In this document: piece after piece, positions 26,048 through 33,862 of the stretch
Layout: each line of letters opens with the position of its first letter
Position numbering within the stretch: the first letter of the stretch is position 1
Assembly: GCF_005576615.1 (NCBI RefSeq)
Contig: NZ_CP040330.1
Coordinates: 3,596,001 to 3,660,000, forward strand
Length of the DNA: 64,000 nucleotides
Direction: 5' to 3'
Source: Natrinema versiforme
GTDB taxonomy: Archaea; Halobacteriota; Halobacteria; Halobacteriales; Natrialbaceae
The notes under the pieces: model-generated
The model's input: only the letters and a program-made list of their open reading frames with translations
Database searches by the model: none
Told to the model about the DNA's origin: nothing
Position numbers and translations under genes: made by a program

Positions 26048-27934
26048 ATGCAGAACACACCACGCAACATCGACCGAGACGAGATCGAGTACGGACTCGA
26101 CGGCATCGACACGCTAGACGACGTGCTGACCGCGGACCGCTGGGCCGACGCCGGGCGGGACCTGCTCGCCAAGATCCTTCGGGAGTTCACCTACGAGGGC
26201 ATCCTCGAGCCGGAACGGGTCGCGGACGATTCGAACGACCCGGATGCCGACTCGACGAAGTGGGCCACCTACGAGGTCGACCTCGACGGAACGCGCTACC
26301 GCTTCGAGGCCGTCGAGCGGTTCTGGGACAGCCTCAGCGTTCGCGTCGACTCGATCGAACGCGACGCGGGCGACGGGTTCGAACCGGCCGACGACCCGCT
26401 GGAGTTCGTCGTCGACCTCGAGCCGACGATCGACATGGACTCGATCACGGCCAGCCACCTCGTCCGCGAGTACACGAACACGCTGCTCGCGGACGCACAC
26501 ATCGATGACGACGGCGACGGCAACGGCAGCGCGGCCGGGAGCGACAAATCCGTCCTCGACATGTCCTACCCCGAGATCGAGGGCGAGATGACCGGCCACC
26601 CGTGGCTCACGTTCAACAAGGGCCGGGTCGGCTGGGGGTACGACGACTACCGCGACTACGCGCCCGAGCGCGCCGAGCCGATCCGGCTCTCGTGGTGTGC
26701 CGTCTCGCGCGAGGCGGCCGAATTCGTCAGCGTCGAAGGGCTCGACCGCGAGGCATTGCTCGAGTCGGAACTCGGGAGCCGCTACGGGCGGTTCCGCGCG
26801 GAACTCGAGGACCGGGGACTCGACCCCGACGAGTATCTCTTCCTGCCGGTTCACGACTGGCAGTGGGAGAACGCCATCGTCCCACTGTTCGGCAGACAGC
26901 TCGCGACGGACGACATCGTCCCGCTGGGCGAGGGGCCGGACGACTACCTGCCCATGCAGTCGGTCCGGACCTTCGTCAACGCCGACGAGCCGACGAAGCA
27001 CAACGTCAAACTCCCGATGCAGATCATCAACACGCTCGTCTGGCGCGGGCTCCCCGGCGAGCGGACCGAAGCCGCGCCGCTGGTCACGGAGTATGTCAAG
27101 GACGTGCGGGACTCGGACCCGTTCCTGCGCGACGAGTGCGAGGTCGTCCTCCCCGGCGAAATCGCCGGCGTGAACTTCGATCACCCGACGTTCGACGCGC
27201 TCGAGGCCCCGGCCTACCAGTACAACGAACTGCTGGGGTGTGTCTGGCGCGAGAGCGTCACGGACCTGATCGACGAGGGCGAGCGGGCGATGACCCTCTC
27301 CGCCCTGCTACACGTCGAGGACGGCGAACCCGTGATCTCGAAACTGGTCGAACGCTCTGACCTCGAGCTCTCCGAGTGGCTCGACGAACTGTTCGCCACG
27401 ATGCTCCCGCCGCTGTTGCACTACCTCTACCGGTACGGAACCGCCTTCTCGCCCCACGGCGAGAACACGATTCTCGTCCTCGAGGACGACCGGCCGTCGC
27501 GGCTCGCCGTCAAGGACTTCGTCGACGACGTCAACGTGGCCGAGGCACCCCTCGAGGAACTACAGGGGCTGCCGGAGGACCTCGAGGACGTACTCCTGTC
27601 CGTGCCGCCTGAAGAACTGCGCCTGTTCATCGTCTACGGCCTGTTCGTCGGCGTCTATCGATACCTCGCTGACCTGCTGGCCCGCCACCACGACTACGCG
27701 GAGGACCGCTTCTGGAGGCAGGTCCGGGACGCCGTCGAGGACTACCACGCGCGGTTCCCCGACCTCGAGGAGCGGTTCGAACTGTTCGACCTACTCGAGC
27801 CGACGGTCCCGAAGCTGACGCTGAACCGCAACCGGATCGTCGACATCGGTTACGGCGACCGTCCCGAGCGGCCCCACGCGGTCGAGCACGGCACCGTTCC
27901 GAACCCGCTGTACGAGGTCGGACCTGAGCGGTAA
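26048..27934 (+). CDS. iucC: IucA/IucC-family NIS siderophore synthetase, second copy
   Basis: A 628-aa second synthetase, 3 nt after iucD, probably adding the second hydroxamate arm to citrate. Conserved segments: EGEMTGHPWLTFNKGRVGWG, FLPVHDWQWENAIVPLF, QSVRTFVNADEPTKHNVKLP, YRYGTAFSPHGENTILVLED and LAVKDFVDDVNVAEAPLEEL. Two different NIS synthetases plus diaminobutyrate genes match the schizokinen/rhizobactin pathway. No exporter or receptor-type uptake gene is present in this window. Confidence 0.93.
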   Translation: MQNTPRNIDRDEIEYGLDGIDTLDDVLTADRWADAGRDLLAKILREFTYEGILEPERVADDSNDPDADSTKWATYEVDLDGTRYRFEAVERFWDSLSVRVDSIERDAGDGFEPADDPLEFVVDLEPTIDMDSITASHLVREYTNTLLADAHIDDDGDGNGSAAGSDKSVLDMSYPEIEGEMTGHPWLTFNKGRVGWGYDDYRDYAPERAEPIRLSWCAVSREAAEFVSVEGLDREALLESELGSRYGRFRAELEDRGLDPDEYLFLPVHDWQWENAIVPLFGRQLATDDIVPLGEGPDDYLPMQSVRTFVNADEPTKHNVKLPMQIINTLVWRGLPGERTEAAPLVTEYVKDVRDSDPFLRDECEVVLPGEIAGVNFDHPTFDALEAPAYQYNELLGCVWRESVTDLIDEGERAMTLSALLHVEDGEPVISKLVERSDLELSEWLDELFATMLPPLLHYLYRYGTAFSPHGENTILVLEDDRPSRLAVKDFVDDVNVAEAPLEELQGLPEDLEDVLLSVPPEELRLFIVYGLFVGVYRYLADLLARHHDYAEDRFWRQVRDAVEDYHARFPDLEERFELFDLLEPTVPKLTLNRNRIVDIGYGDRPERPHAVEHGTVPNPLYEVGPER

Positions 27935-28026
27935 CGGCACCAGCGACACGTTCCGAGATCGACGGCGACGATCGGGAAAAGAGAACGCGGCTCTCGATTT
28001 TGGTTTCCGTCGGAGACGAAGCGGCG

Positions 28027-28449
28027 TCAGTCGTCCTCGGTCGTCGTCTTCTCCACGTCGAGTTCGCCCTGATAGATCTCCGCGCCGTCCTGTGCTACCT
28101 TCTCGGCCAGAACGGCACACTTGACCCGCATCGGCGAGATATCGACGCCGAGCATGTCGATCACGTCGTCGCGATCCATCTCGTGGAGTTCGTCGAGGGT
28201 CTTGCCGGCGAGCTTGCCCGAGAGCATGCTAGCGGAGGCTTGACTGATCGCACAGCCGTCGCCCTTGAACGCGACCCGTTCGATCGTCTCCTCGTCGTCG
28301 TCGAGGACGATGTCCATGCGAATCTCGTCGCCGCACATCGGGTTCTCGCCGATGTGGGTGAAGGTGGGATCCTCGAGTTCCCCGTAGTTACGGGGGTTCT
28401 TGTAGTGGTCGAGGATCTGCTGTCGGTACATATCGGAGCCCAGTCCCAT
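28027..28449 (-). CDS. sufU: SufU/IscU-type iron-sulfur scaffold protein
   Basis: A 140-aa NifU-family scaffold or zinc sulfur-acceptor. It has three ligand cysteines in the expected places (ENPMCGDEIRMDI, Cys39; KGDGCAISQASASML, Cys66; RVKCAVL, Cys111) with the neighbouring Asp41, and the family opening LYRQQILDHYKNPRNYG-like (MYRQQILDHYKNPRNYG). A TATA-like TTTTAC about 28 nt before ATG 28449 suggests a leaderless transcript. It works with the SufS cysteine desulfurase encoded about 1.3 kb away on the same strand. Confidence 0.92.
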   Translation of the reverse strand: MGLGSDMYRQQILDHYKNPRNYGELEDPTFTHIGENPMCGDEIRMDIVLDDDEETIERVAFKGDGCAISQASASMLSGKLAGKTLDELHEMDRDDVIDMLGVDISPMRVKCAVLAEKVAQDGAEIYQGELDVEKTTTEDD

Positions 28450-28657
28450 CGTTGGATACGGATAAGTGAGTGAGTTGTAAAAGGGTTCCGGGGGGCGACA
28501 CGGGCGGTCACGTCACCGTTCCGCGGCTTCGGTGTCCGCCCGCGATTTCCGGAAGGCCGACGGTCCGGTCACCGAGTCGCTGAACGCGGATTCATCGAGT
28601 GTGGCAGTCGGGGTCGCGGACCGTCGAGCGTTCGCGAACGGTCGAGAGTCGGTGGCG

Positions 28658-28906
28658 CTACGCTGACCCTCGGTCGACGGGCGGATGCAGGTAGCAGGCG
28701 TCGATGACGGCGGCGACACCGACGCCCGCCGCGACCGACAGCGCCTGCACCTCCGACACGCCCAGCACGGTCGCGGCGACCAGCGCAACCGCGAACGCGA
28801 GCGGAACGATCCCCAACAGGAGATCGTACCGGCTCGCCGCGGTGAGAACGTCGACCAGGGCCTCGAGCGGATCGCGTCCGGGATGGCCGATTCGGTTCTC
28901 GTACAT
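28658..28906 (-). CDS. Small two-helix membrane protein
   Basis: An 82-aa protein starting MYENRIGHPGRDPLEALVDV at ATG 28906, with two membrane segments (LLLGIVPLAFAVALVAATVLG and ALSVAAGVGVAAVIDACYL). Haloarchaeal small membrane proteins of this kind are common. Function unknown. Confidence 0.6.
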   Translation of the reverse strand: MYENRIGHPGRDPLEALVDVLTAASRYDLLLGIVPLAFAVALVAATVLGVSEVQALSVAAGVGVAAVIDACYLHPPVDRGSA

Positions 28907-29094
28907 GCGTTCTCACCTCGGCGGACGCCGGTAGGAGCGCGACGCTAAAAACTCTTTTCCGGTTTGTTGTTTCTTCCGAGAAGACGCGAGTCGAGATTCG
29001 ACAGCCGGATCAGGCGGCCGGGAACGAACGGCAGGCGGAATCGGTTCGTCCGAGCGGCGTCCGGGCGAGTACGGAAGACGAGTCGGACAGGGAA

Positions 29095-29544
29095 CTACGC
29101 CGGCTTCTGAACGATCGCGAACCAGAAGTCCTCGATCGACTGCACGAACTCGACGAAGTCCTCGGGTTCGACCGGCTTCTGAATGTAGGTGTCCGCCTCG
29201 AGCCCGTGAGATTGGACGACCTTCTCGCCGGCATCGGAACTCGTGAGCACGACGACCGGAATCTCGTCGAGCGCCGGCTCGTTTTTCAGCTCCGAGAGGA
29301 CGTCGATGCCGCTCTTGCCGGGGAGCTGTGGCTCGAGGAGGATGATATCCGGGCGCGGTTTGTCCGCGTGGTCGTTTCGCTGGTGGACAAAATCGAGCGC
29401 GGCCTCGCCGTCGGAGACGGTGTGGATGGTGTTCAGGAGTTTCGCGTCCGTGAACTTCTCTTCGAAGAGCCGACTGTCGCCGGGGTTCGGTTCGACCAAG
29501 AGGATGTCAATCGGCTCGTTCACCTGCTCGTCTTCCGTAGTCAT
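29095..29544 (-). CDS. Receiver-domain protein lacking the phospho-acceptor aspartate
   Basis: A 149-aa stand-alone CheY-like receiver starting at ATG 29544 (MTTEDEQVNEPIDILLVEPN). It follows the haloarchaeal receiver pattern (VEPNPGDSRLFEEKF, SDGEAALDFVHQR, VVVLTSSDAG, IQKPVEPEDF). At the usual phosphorylation site the sequence reads PDIILLEPQLPGKSG, so Glu71 replaces Asp. The first acidic pocket also reads VEPN instead of VEDN. The switch Thr/Ser and Lys (QKP) remain. It may be a phosphorylation-independent signalling protein. No output domain. Confidence 0.85.
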   Translation of the reverse strand: MTTEDEQVNEPIDILLVEPNPGDSRLFEEKFTDAKLLNTIHTVSDGEAALDFVHQRNDHADKPRPDIILLEPQLPGKSGIDVLSELKNEPALDEIPVVVLTSSDAGEKVVQSHGLEADTYIQKPVEPEDFVEFVQSIEDFWFAIVQKPA

Positions 29545-29658
29545 CTGAACCAATTATCGTATCCGCGGGTAAAACATCGAGGTAAGCCCCAGTGAACAGT
29601 CCGTTTTCTCGAAGTTACGAGTAAGCGTGTTTTCCGAGAGGGAATCGCTACCGTTCGT

Positions 29659-29769
29659 TTACGCGAACAACTGCCGTGCGTCTACGAAGCGGCGAAGCCG
29701 CTTCGAGCCTTGCCTCGTTGCGCTCGGCAAGACGTCCCTCGCACGTCAGCTAAAGAGCTGCCGTGCGTC
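29659..29769 (-). repeat. Duplicated sufS 3' end with a hairpin insert
   Basis: Reading the minus strand, sufS ends DARQLFS-stop at 29746. After 86 bp the same codons appear again as DARQLFA-stop (29659-29682), sharing CTGCCGTGCGTC on the plus strand at 29671 and 29757. The intervening segment holds a perfect 9-bp hairpin with a 3-nt loop (CGAAGCGGC, GAA, GCCGCTTCG at 29685-29705) and a second stem, CTTGCC with GGCAAG. Confidence 0.8.
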
Positions 29770-30993
29770 GTCGATGGCGTCGACCAGTTTGTCGACCTCT
29801 TCTTTCGTGTTGTAGACGTAGAAGGATGCTCGAGCGGAGGCTGCGACCCCGAGCTTGTCGTGCAGCGGCTGGGTACAGTGGTCGCCGGCGCGGATCGCGA
29901 CCGCATGGTCGTTCATGATCGAGGCGAGGTCGTGGGCGTGGACGCTCTCGAGGTTGAAGCCGACGAGGCCGCCGCGTTCCGGCCCCGGTTCGGGGCCGTA
30001 GACCTCGACGTCCGGTTCCGCGGTCAGCCGCTCGTAGGCGTAGCGGGCGATCTCCTCCTCGTGGGCCTGCACTCGGTCCATGCCGATCTCCTCGAGCCAG
30101 TCGATGGCGGCGACGAGGCCGACGGCCTCGGCGATCTGGGGCGTCCCGGGCTCGAACTTCCACGGGAGGTCGTCCCACGTCGAGTCCTCGAAGGTGACCT
30201 TGCGGATCATGCCGCCGCCGTAGAGATAGGGCTGCATCTCCTCGAGGAGGGCCTTCTTGCCGTAGAGGGCACCGATGCCGGTTGGGCCGGCCATCTTGTG
30301 CCCGGAGAACGCGTAGAAGTCGGCGTCGATTGCCTCGACGTCGACGGGCCGGTTGGGGACGGCCTGCGCGCCGTCGATGAAGGCCAGCGCGTCGCAGTCG
30401 TGGGCGATATCGACCAGTTCGGAGACGGGGTTGACGGTGCCGAGCGTGTTGGAGACGTGGACCGCCGAGAGCATCGCCGTGTCGTCCGTGATGAGCTCGC
30501 GGGCGTGGTCCATGTCGAGGCGGCCGTCCTCGTCGACCCGGATGTACTTCACGTCGGCGCCGGTTCGCTTGCCGATCTGTTGCCACGTGACCAGCGAGGC
30601 GTGGTGTTCCATCTCCGTGAGGACGACCTCGTCGCCGGGGCCGAGTTCGTTCAGGCCCCACGAGTAAGCGACCAGATTCTCCGCTTCGGTCGTGTTCTTG
30701 GTGAAGATGACCTCCTCGCGGCCGCCGCTCGCGCCGATGAACTCGGCGACGCGGTCGTGGGCGTCCTCGTAGGCGATCGAGGCCTCCTGGCTCAGGTGGT
30801 GGATCCCCCGATGGACGTTGGCGTTCGACTCGCGGTAGTAGTCGCTCATCGCGTCGATAACCGGATCGGGCGTCTGCGTCGTCGCCGCGTTGTCGAGATA
30901 GACGAGTTGCTCGCCGTCGAACTCCCGCTGGAGGATCGGAAACTCCTCTCGGATCGCTCCGACGTCGAGCGCCTCGAGGTCCTGGTGACTCAT
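29746..30993 (-). CDS. sufS: Cysteine desulfurase SufS
   Basis: A 415-aa PLP enzyme mobilising sulfur from cysteine for Fe-S clusters. Motifs: QLVYLDNAATTQTPDPVIDA, the catalytic Lys in FYAFSGHKMAGPTGIGALYG, and the reactive cysteine in AVAIRAGDHCTQPLH (SufS type). It starts MSHQDLEALDVGAIREEFPI at ATG 30993. Its partner sufU lies downstream, separated by the receiver and small membrane genes. The 3' end is duplicated beyond the stop. Confidence 0.95.
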   Translation of the reverse strand: MSHQDLEALDVGAIREEFPILQREFDGEQLVYLDNAATTQTPDPVIDAMSDYYRESNANVHRGIHHLSQEASIAYEDAHDRVAEFIGASGGREEVIFTKNTTEAENLVAYSWGLNELGPGDEVVLTEMEHHASLVTWQQIGKRTGADVKYIRVDEDGRLDMDHARELITDDTAMLSAVHVSNTLGTVNPVSELVDIAHDCDALAFIDGAQAVPNRPVDVEAIDADFYAFSGHKMAGPTGIGALYGKKALLEEMQPYLYGGGMIRKVTFEDSTWDDLPWKFEPGTPQIAEAVGLVAAIDWLEEIGMDRVQAHEEEIARYAYERLTAEPDVEVYGPEPGPERGGLVGFNLESVHAHDLASIMNDHAVAIRAGDHCTQPLHDKLGVAASARASFYVYNTKEEVDKLVDAIDDARQLFS

Positions 30994-31324
30994 TGGTGGC
31001 TACCAGGGACCGCACACAAAACACTCCTTCGGTCCAGACGTGGCCGATTTTTCCGGAACCGCGTCGAACCGGACTGTCTTGCCGAGTTGCGGCGATCCCG
31101 GTCCGCGAGCGGCGAGTCGAATAGCGACGGCTGCTCGAGCGTGAGAACGGAAAGGGGGGGAGGTGGGGAGGGGAGGATGGGGACGGGGTTTCGGGAGGTG
31201 AACGGCAGGGGGGAGTGGTGGGGGTACCCTGGTGGGTGCCCTGCCGCAACTGTTCATTGGAGTGTGTCAGGGAAACCAGTATCTCCAAACAATTTTGGTA
31301 TCCACCGAATTGATGGTCAAATAA
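30994..31324. other. Gene-free stretch with G-rich cluster upstream of sufS
   Basis: No credible gene. It holds a run of plus-strand G-tracts (31154-31224), with seven G followed by several GGGG/GGGGG tracts separated by 1-5 nt, a strong G-quadruplex pattern. It then grades into the remnant of the winged-helix gene. Confidence 0.6.
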
Positions 31325-31563
31325 GTGATGGCCGCCACAAGTGAGACGCGAGCGGTCTCGCGTCATCGAGACGTGACCCTGATACTCGTCGGGGAGCCCC
31401 CGGTCTGCGAGCCGTTCGATCCGCCGGTAGAACGGCGGCGAGGCGTCACAGCGCTCGGTGAGTCGGTCGACGGACAGCGGTCCCTCGCTGGCGGCGATGA
31501 GGGTGCGACGCGCATACTCGTCCTCGAGCAGGGCGGCACTTCTCGGTCCTCATCGTCGGTCAT
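31325..31563 (-). pseudogene. Degraded winged-helix (ArsR-like) regulator
   Basis: From ATG 31563 the frame reads MTDDEDREVPPCSRTS and loses similarity. Shifting by one base after about nine codons gives ALLEDEYARRTLIAASEGPL, then SVDRLTERCDASPPFYRRIE and RLADRGLPDEYQ. This is the pattern of haloarchaeal winged-helix repressors, in which TVYRRIERL is usual where FYRRIERL stands here. The C-terminal half is missing or unrecognisable beyond about 31325. It is divergent from an ABC exporter, where such regulators typically sit. Call rests on pattern memory, not alignment. Confidence 0.6.
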
Positions 31564-31622
31564 CGCGTCGTTCGTCTGCTGAAAAGTATGAACCGTCCCA
31601 CATTTTCCGGTGGTGAAATCTT

Positions 31623-31646
31623 GGCCCGTGGATTATACAGCGGGCC
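31623..31646. promoter_or_regulatory. Promoter with flanking inverted repeat for the ABC exporter
   Basis: TATA-like GATTATAC (31631-31638) lies about 30 nt before ATG 31665. It is enclosed by GGCCCG (31623-31628) and CGGGCC (31641-31646), an inverted repeat able to act as an operator over the TATA box. Confidence 0.5.
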
Positions 31647-31664
31647 GGTGAAGCAGTTCTCGAG

Positions 31665-32636
31665 ATGTCCGCAATCGAGATATCCGGGTTAACGAAGGAG
31701 TATGGCGATCTCACGGCCGTCGACGACCTCGATCTGACCGTCGCCGACGGCGAGGTGTTCGGCTTTCTCGGCCCGAACGGCGCGGGGAAGTCGACCACGA
31801 TCAACATGCTGCTGGATTTTACCCGTCCGACGGCGGGGTCGGCGACGGTACTCGGCTACGATACACAGGCGGAACCGGACGCGATCAGCCCGCGAGTCGG
31901 CGTGCTTCCAGAGGGGTTCGACATCTACCCGCGGCTGTCCGGTCGTCGGCATATCGAGTTCGCAATCAAGACGAAAGCCGCCGGCGACGATCCGGAGTCG
32001 ATCCTGCGCCGGGTCGGGCTCTCGGCCGACGACGCCGACCGCCCGGCCGGCGACTACTCCAAGGGGATGCGCCAGCGGCTCGCGACCGGCATGGCGCTGG
32101 TCGGCGACCCCGACCTGCTCATCATGGACGAGCCCTCGACCGGGCTCGACCCCCACGGCATCCGCGAGATGCAGGACCTCGTCCACAGCGAGGCCGAACG
32201 CGGCACGACCGTCTTCTTCTCGAGTCACATCTTGGAGCACGTCGAGGCGGTCTGTGACCGCGTCGGCGTGTTGAACGAGGGGCGACTCGTCGCCGTCGAC
32301 ACGATCGAAGGCCTCCGCGAGGAGATCGGCGGCGGCGCGACGATGACCCTCGCGCTCGCGGACGGGACGGCCGAGGCACGGGAGATCGCCGGCTCGGTGC
32401 CGGGCGTCACCGAGGTCACCGCGTCCGGGCGCACCCTCGAGTGTACGATCACCGATCCGGCGGCGAAAGCCGAGGTCGTGACCGCGCTCGCAGGCGCGGG
32501 GGCGACGATCGACGACCTGCGGATCGAGGAGGTCTCCCTCGAGTCGCTGTTTACCGCGTTGACCGACGGCGACGTGGATGAGACGGAAACAGCCGATGGG
32601 AGCGCTCTGACCGCCGAGACGGAGGCGGCGCGATGA
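31665..32636 (+). CDS. ABC transporter ATP-binding protein
   Basis: A 323-aa ATPase of an ABC-2 type exporter. Walker A FLGPNGAGKSTTINML, signature DYSKGMRQRLATGMAL, Walker B DLLIMDEPSTGLDPHG and the H-loop FFSSHILEHVEAV are all present. A C-terminal domain of about 110 residues (ATMTLALADGTAEAREIAGS) is typical of drug- or lipid-export ATPases. It overlaps the permease by ATGA. The cargo is unknown. Confidence 0.93.
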   Translation: MSAIEISGLTKEYGDLTAVDDLDLTVADGEVFGFLGPNGAGKSTTINMLLDFTRPTAGSATVLGYDTQAEPDAISPRVGVLPEGFDIYPRLSGRRHIEFAIKTKAAGDDPESILRRVGLSADDADRPAGDYSKGMRQRLATGMALVGDPDLLIMDEPSTGLDPHGIREMQDLVHSEAERGTTVFFSSHILEHVEAVCDRVGVLNEGRLVAVDTIEGLREEIGGGATMTLALADGTAEAREIAGSVPGVTEVTASGRTLECTITDPAAKAEVVTALAGAGATIDDLRIEEVSLESLFTALTDGDVDETETADGSALTAETEAAR

Positions 32637-33508
32637 CCTCGCATATCACTACTGTCGCCCGCAAGGAGTTCGACGACGCCGGCCGGTCGAAGCTCCTCTG
32701 GGGGCTGATCGGCCTGCTCGTCGGCCTCGTCGTCGTCGGCTACGTCGCGATCTGGTACACGGTCGACGACGTGACCGCGGCCGAAGTGCTGAGTTTCCTC
32801 GGAACACCGCTGCAGGTGATCCTCCCGGTCGCGGCGCTGATCGCCGGCTACATGGCCGTCGTCGGGGAACGGCGCTCGGGGAGCATCAAGCTCCTGTTGG
32901 GGCTCCCGCCGAACCGGACCGACATCGTCTTCGGCAAACTGCTCGGCCGCACGGCCGTCGTCGGGCTCGCCGTCGGCCTCGCCTTCCTCGTCTCGCTCGT
33001 CCTCGGGGCCGTTTTCTTCGGCTCGGTCCCGTTCCTCGACTGGCTCGGCTTCGCCGCGGTGTCGCTGCTCTTCGGAACGACCTTCGTCGGGCTGGCCGTC
33101 GGCGTCTCCGCCGGCGTCGCCACGCGGGGCAAGTCGATGGCCATCGTCGTCGGACTCTACATGGTGCTCATCGCGCTGTGGGAATTGCTTACCGCCGGGC
33201 CGTACTACCTGATCTACGACGGGTCCGTGCCGGTCGAGCCCGAGACGTGGTATCTACTCCTCGAGCAGTTCAATCCGATCTTCGCGTATACCAATCTCGC
33301 CAGCGCCATCGTCGAGGGCTCGATCTTCCCCTTCCAGTTCCAGTACGGCCTGCAGTCGATCGAGGCCTACGGGATGACCCCGGCCGAGCGCTATCCGGGC
33401 GACGCGCCGTTTTACCTCCAGGACTGGTTCGGGGTCGTCGTCCTGCTGTGCTGGCTCGTCGTGCCCGTCGCCATCGGCTACTACCGGTTCCAGCGAACGG
33501 ACCTGTAG
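32633..33508 (+). CDS. ABC-2 type permease
   Basis: A 291-aa membrane protein with six predicted helices: LLWGLIGLLVGLVVVGYVAI; ILPVAALIAGYMAVVG; TAVVGLAVGLAFLVSLVLGA; FAAVSLLFGTTFVGLAVGVS; AIVVGLYMVLIALWELL; VVVLLCWLVVPVAIGYY. A typical GERRSGSIKLLLGLPPNRTD motif follows helix 2, as in ABC-2 permeases acting with NatA-like ATPases. Translationally coupled to the ATPase gene. Confidence 0.9.
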   Translation: MTSHITTVARKEFDDAGRSKLLWGLIGLLVGLVVVGYVAIWYTVDDVTAAEVLSFLGTPLQVILPVAALIAGYMAVVGERRSGSIKLLLGLPPNRTDIVFGKLLGRTAVVGLAVGLAFLVSLVLGAVFFGSVPFLDWLGFAAVSLLFGTTFVGLAVGVSAGVATRGKSMAIVVGLYMVLIALWELLTAGPYYLIYDGSVPVEPETWYLLLEQFNPIFAYTNLASAIVEGSIFPFQFQYGLQSIEAYGMTPAERYPGDAPFYLQDWFGVVVLLCWLVVPVAIGYYRFQRTDL

Positions 33509-33564
33509 GTCGCTCGAGCCGAGCGCAGAAAATCGATCGCGGCGCTCGCGGTGTGGTCGACCGC

Positions 33565-33858
33565 TTAGGACATCCGCAGCAACTGCGCGTGTAGCGTCTG
33601 GTCCACCTCGAGGACGTTCGCCTCGTCGACGAACCCCTCCTCGACGGCGAGTTCGACGGCGCGGGTGCCGACGATGTTGGCGACGGCCGCCCGCGAGAGG
33701 CTCTCGACCACCGCGTCCTCGTCGACCGCGTCGCCGCCGTAGAACTCCTCGGTGACGGTCAGGGAGAGTTCGCCCTCCTCGAAGGTCTCGCCGAGGACGT
33801 CCTCGTCGCAGACGGCGACCAGCAGCCCTTCCTGTGTCTCGCGTTCGTTGACGATCAT
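33565..33858 (-). CDS. DUF424 family protein
   Basis: A 97-aa archaeal protein beginning MIVNERETQEGLLVAVCDED at ATG 33858, with FEEGELSLTVTEEFYGG and AAVANIVGTRAVELAVEEGF, the pattern of the widespread archaeal DUF424 family. It contains VCDED with one cysteine. The biochemical role is unknown; the conservation across archaea suggests an information-processing job. It directly follows the TPR gene (4-nt gap). Confidence 0.8.
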   Translation of the reverse strand: MIVNERETQEGLLVAVCDEDVLGETFEEGELSLTVTEEFYGGDAVDEDAVVESLSRAAVANIVGTRAVELAVEEGFVDEANVLEVDQTLHAQLLRMS

Positions 33859-33862
33859 CCGA

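Noticed and set aside
29710-31344. 544-codon plus-strand frame opposite sufS
   Set aside because: Antisense shadow of a well-conserved cysteine desulfurase.
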